A DNA stretch of 6,228 nucleotides from Planctomycetota bacterium (GTDB taxonomy: Bacteria; Planctomycetota; UBA8108): the NCBI GenBank assembly GCA_016928605.1, contig JAFGKN010000297.1, positions 1 to 6,228 of the forward strand. Direction: 5' to 3'. This document shows, in pieces, positions 4,335 through 6,228 of the stretch. The notes under the pieces are model-generated. The model had not been told where the DNA came from, made no database searches, and worked only from the letters and a program-made list of their open reading frames with translations. The position numbers were made by a program, and so were the translations under genes. Every line of letters begins with the position of its first letter. Within the stretch, counting starts at the first letter, position 1.

Positions 4335-6228
4335 ATGACACGACTCGGAGCCAGCGGTGTCTTGTCCCTCGTTCTGCTCCTCGCGGTGGCGCAGAGCGCG
4401 CGGGCGCAGAGGATCCCGCAGATCGGATACGCGTACCCGGCGGGCGGACAGCGGGGCGGTGAGATCGACGTGACGATCGGCGGCCAGTATCTCAGCGGGA
4501 CGGATGCCGTCTCCATCTCGGGCGAGGGATTGGAGGCCACGGTCTCCGAGTACATCCGGCCGCTGAGGCAGCAAGAGATCAACGAGCTGAGGCAGAAGCT
4601 GAGGGAGCTGCAGCAGCGCGTCCAGGCGGCCATGAGGAAGGAGACGGCCAGGAAGGGGGCGAAACGGGCGCTGCAGCCCCGGCCCGCTCTGGTCAAGCAG
4701 ATCGCGGAGGAGCTCGGGCTCGAGGCCACGGACATGAAGTCCATCGAGGAGCTGCGGCAGAAGCTCAACAACCCGAAGGCCCAGCCCAATCCCCAGATCG
4801 CCGAGCTGGTCATCCTGCGGATCCGGATCTCCGCCGATGCCGCCGTCGGCGCGCGCGAGCTGCGTCTGAGAACCGCCGCGGGAGTGTCGAACCCCATCTC
4901 GTTCCACGTGGCACAGTGGGCCGAGATCCGCGAGAAGGAGCCGAACGACAGGGCGCCCGATCCCTCCCTCCCCGGCGATCTTCCGGTCGTCATCAACGGC
5001 CAGATCCTGCCCGGCGATGCCGACCGCTTCCGCTTCACCGCCCGCAAGGGACAGCGGATCGTCTGCGCCGCGAGCGCCCGGGAGCTGACCCCGTACCTCG
5101 CCGACGCCGTGCCCGGCTGGTTCCAGGCGACGCTCGCCCTCTACGAAGCTGCGGGGACCGAGGCGGCGTTCGCGGACGACTATCGCTACCACCCCGATCC
5201 CGTGCTCTTCTTCCAGGTGCCCGAGGACGGAGCCTACATCCTCGAGATCCGGGATGCGATCTACCGCGGGCGCGAGGACTTCGTCTATCGCATCGCGGTC
5301 GGCGAGCTGCCCTTCATCACGAGCATCTTCCCGCTGGGAGCCAAAGCGGGCGAGACGGCCGTCCTGGAGCTCAAGGGCTGGAATCTCCCCTCCTCCTCGC
5401 TCGAGCTGAAGACCGAGGAGGGCGAGAGCGGACTGCGGGCGGTCCGCGTCGAGAAGGATGGCATCGCCTCGAACGCCGTGCCGTTCGCCGCCGGCGCCCT
5501 GGCGGAATGCAGGGAGCGCGAGCCCCAGGGCGACGCGGCCGGCGCGCAGCCGATCGAGCTCCCCGTGGTCATCAACGGGCGCATCGATCGCCCCGGCGAT
5601 CGCGATGTCTTTCGATTCGAGGCGCGCGAGGGCGATGAGATCGTCGCGGCGGTCCACGCTCGGCGGCTGGGATCTCCGCTCGACTCCCGGCTAGAGCTCA
5701 TCTCCGCCGACGGCCGGCTGCTCGCGGCGAACGACGACCACCAGGACAGGGGCGCGGGACTGGTGACGCATCACGCCGATTCGCGGCTGAGCTGCGCGAT
5801 CCCTTCGGCCGGGGTCTACTCCATCCAGATCACCGACACGCAGGACAAGGGCGGCGATGCCTACGGGTACCGCCTCCACGTCGGTCCGCCGCGCCCCGAC
5901 TTCGAGCTGCGCCTCGTGCCCTCGAGCATCAGCGCCCGCGCCGGCGAGACGGTGCCGGTCACCGTCTTCGCCCTGCGGAGGGACGGATTCGACGGCGAGA
6001 TCTCGCTCCACCTCACGGGTGCGCCGGAGGGATTCGCGCTCGGCGGCGCATGGGTGCCGGCTGGGCAGGAGCAGGTGGTCGCCACCTTGACGGTCCCGCC
6101 GGCTCCCCGCCGCGAGCCGTTCAAGCTCTCGCTCGAGGGACGCGCTTCGATCGGAGGACGCGAGGTCTCGAGGGATGCGGTCCCCGCCGACGACAGGATG
6201 CAGGCCTTCTTCTATCGCCACCTCGTGC
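4335..6228 (+). CDS. Exported Ig-like/PPC-domain protein, 3' end missing
   Basis: The gene is open for 631 codons and runs off the right edge. Residues 1-24 are a Sec signal peptide (SLVLLLAVAQ core, cleavage after ARA). An Ig/TIG-like sheet starts at 28-72. A charged helical segment (about 73-157) interrupts it and carries two related motifs, INELRQKL and IEELRQKL. The sheet resumes at about 158-192 (ARELRLRTAAGVSNPISFHV). PPC domain 1 spans about 200-322, an IPT-like region 323-385, PPC domain 2 about 395-517, and a further beta-sandwich 522-588. The two PPC domains share LPVVINGxI, PGDxDxFRF and a KGQ/EGD-type turn. PPC domains are non-catalytic beta-sandwiches, often next to secreted hydrolases. 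I see no protease active site, so names such as 'peptidase' would be unsupported. The context suggests a scaffold or ligand-binding partner of the two upstream proteins. The segment AVPADDRMQAFFYRHLV at the edge looks like a family motif that continues beyond the window. Confidence 0.92.
   Translation, partial: MTRLGASGVLSLVLLLAVAQSARAQRIPQIGYAYPAGGQRGGEIDVTIGGQYLSGTDAVSISGEGLEATVSEYIRPLRQQEINELRQKLRELQQRVQAAMRKETARKGAKRALQPRPALVKQIAEELGLEATDMKSIEELRQKLNNPKAQPNPQIAELVILRIRISADAAVGARELRLRTAAGVSNPISFHVAQWAEIREKEPNDRAPDPSLPGDLPVVINGQILPGDADRFRFTARKGQRIVCAASARELTPYLADAVPGWFQATLALYEAAGTEAAFADDYRYHPDPVLFFQVPEDGAYILEIRDAIYRGREDFVYRIAVGELPFITSIFPLGAKAGETAVLELKGWNLPSSSLELKTEEGESGLRAVRVEKDGIASNAVPFAAGALAECREREPQGDAAGAQPIELPVVINGRIDRPGDRDVFRFEAREGDEIVAAVHARRLGSPLDSRLELISADGRLLAANDDHQDRGAGLVTHHADSRLSCAIPSAGVYSIQITDTQDKGGDAYGYRLHVGPPRPDFELRLVPSSISARAGETVPVTVFALRRDGFDGEISLHLTGAPEGFALGGAWVPAGQEQVVATLTVPPAPRREPFKLSLEGRASIGGREVSRDAVPADDRMQAFFYRHLV
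4980..5645 (+). repeat. Paired PPC-domain motif inside the third gene
   Basis: The motif at 4980-5063 (residues 216-243) recurs at 5559-5645 (residues 409-437). Both begin LPVVINGxI, continue PGDxDxFRF and end in a basic or acidic Gly-turn followed by IV. This marks two homologous PPC domains about 193 residues apart. Codons differ at many third positions, so the duplication is old. The interval between them holds the rest of PPC 1 and the IPT-like region. Confidence 0.65.

Noticed and set aside
4170..5657. Minus-strand open frame of 495 codons opposite the PPC gene
   Set aside because: It spans the junction of two well-supported plus-strand genes, has low-complexity Leu/Arg/Asp content and lacks a recognisable motif. 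High third-position GC on the plus strand explains the lack of stops.
4335..6228. Calling the PPC gene a peptidase
   Set aside because: PPC domains accompany secreted peptidases, but no catalytic domain or active-site motif is visible in the 631 residues present. Only the missing C-terminus could change this.

Overview
The window is very GC-rich and codes almost entirely for exported proteins of families typical of Planctomycetota and, more broadly, the PVC bacteria (Verrucomicrobiota, Lentisphaerota): DUF1549/DUF1553, DUF1501 and PPC-domain proteins. A planctomycete or verrucomicrobial relative is the best guess. The species cannot be named from the sequence, and other phyla that carry these families are not excluded.

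Layout. Positions 1-179 hold the first 59 codons of a minus-strand gene that runs off the left edge. It has a signal peptide and a near-ideal ribosome binding site, and its function is unknown. A non-coding spacer of about 870 bases (180-1051) follows. It lies between two divergent genes and holds both their upstream regions, a long imperfect hairpin (610-657), a small purine/pyrimidine structure and short repeats. Three plus-strand genes come next: a DUF1549/DUF1553 protein (1052-2764), a DUF1501 protein with a twin-arginine signal (2905-4320), and a Sec-exported protein with Ig-like and two PPC domains (4335 to beyond 6228). The last two are 14 bases apart and clearly co-transcribed. The first two are separated by 140 bases that hold two strong hairpins and a 29-codon reading frame. 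Its stop lies inside the ribosome binding site of the DUF1501 gene.

How the genes may work together. All three cassette products carry export signals, one by Tat and two by Sec, so they should act together outside the cytoplasm or in the cell envelope. DUF1501 belongs to the alkaline phosphatase/sulfatase-like fold group, PPC and Ig-like domains usually bind or scaffold, and DUF1549/DUF1553 proteins have no settled activity. A role in an envelope or extracellular hydrolytic complex is inference. The DUF1549 domain lacks the CxxCH motif that I recall from many relatives, so this copy is unlikely to bind covalent heme.

The most notable features are the structured 140-base spacer inside the cassette, the hairpin at 610-657, and the heme-motif-free DUF1549 protein. 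I found no RNA genes, CRISPR arrays, insertion sequences or phage genes.
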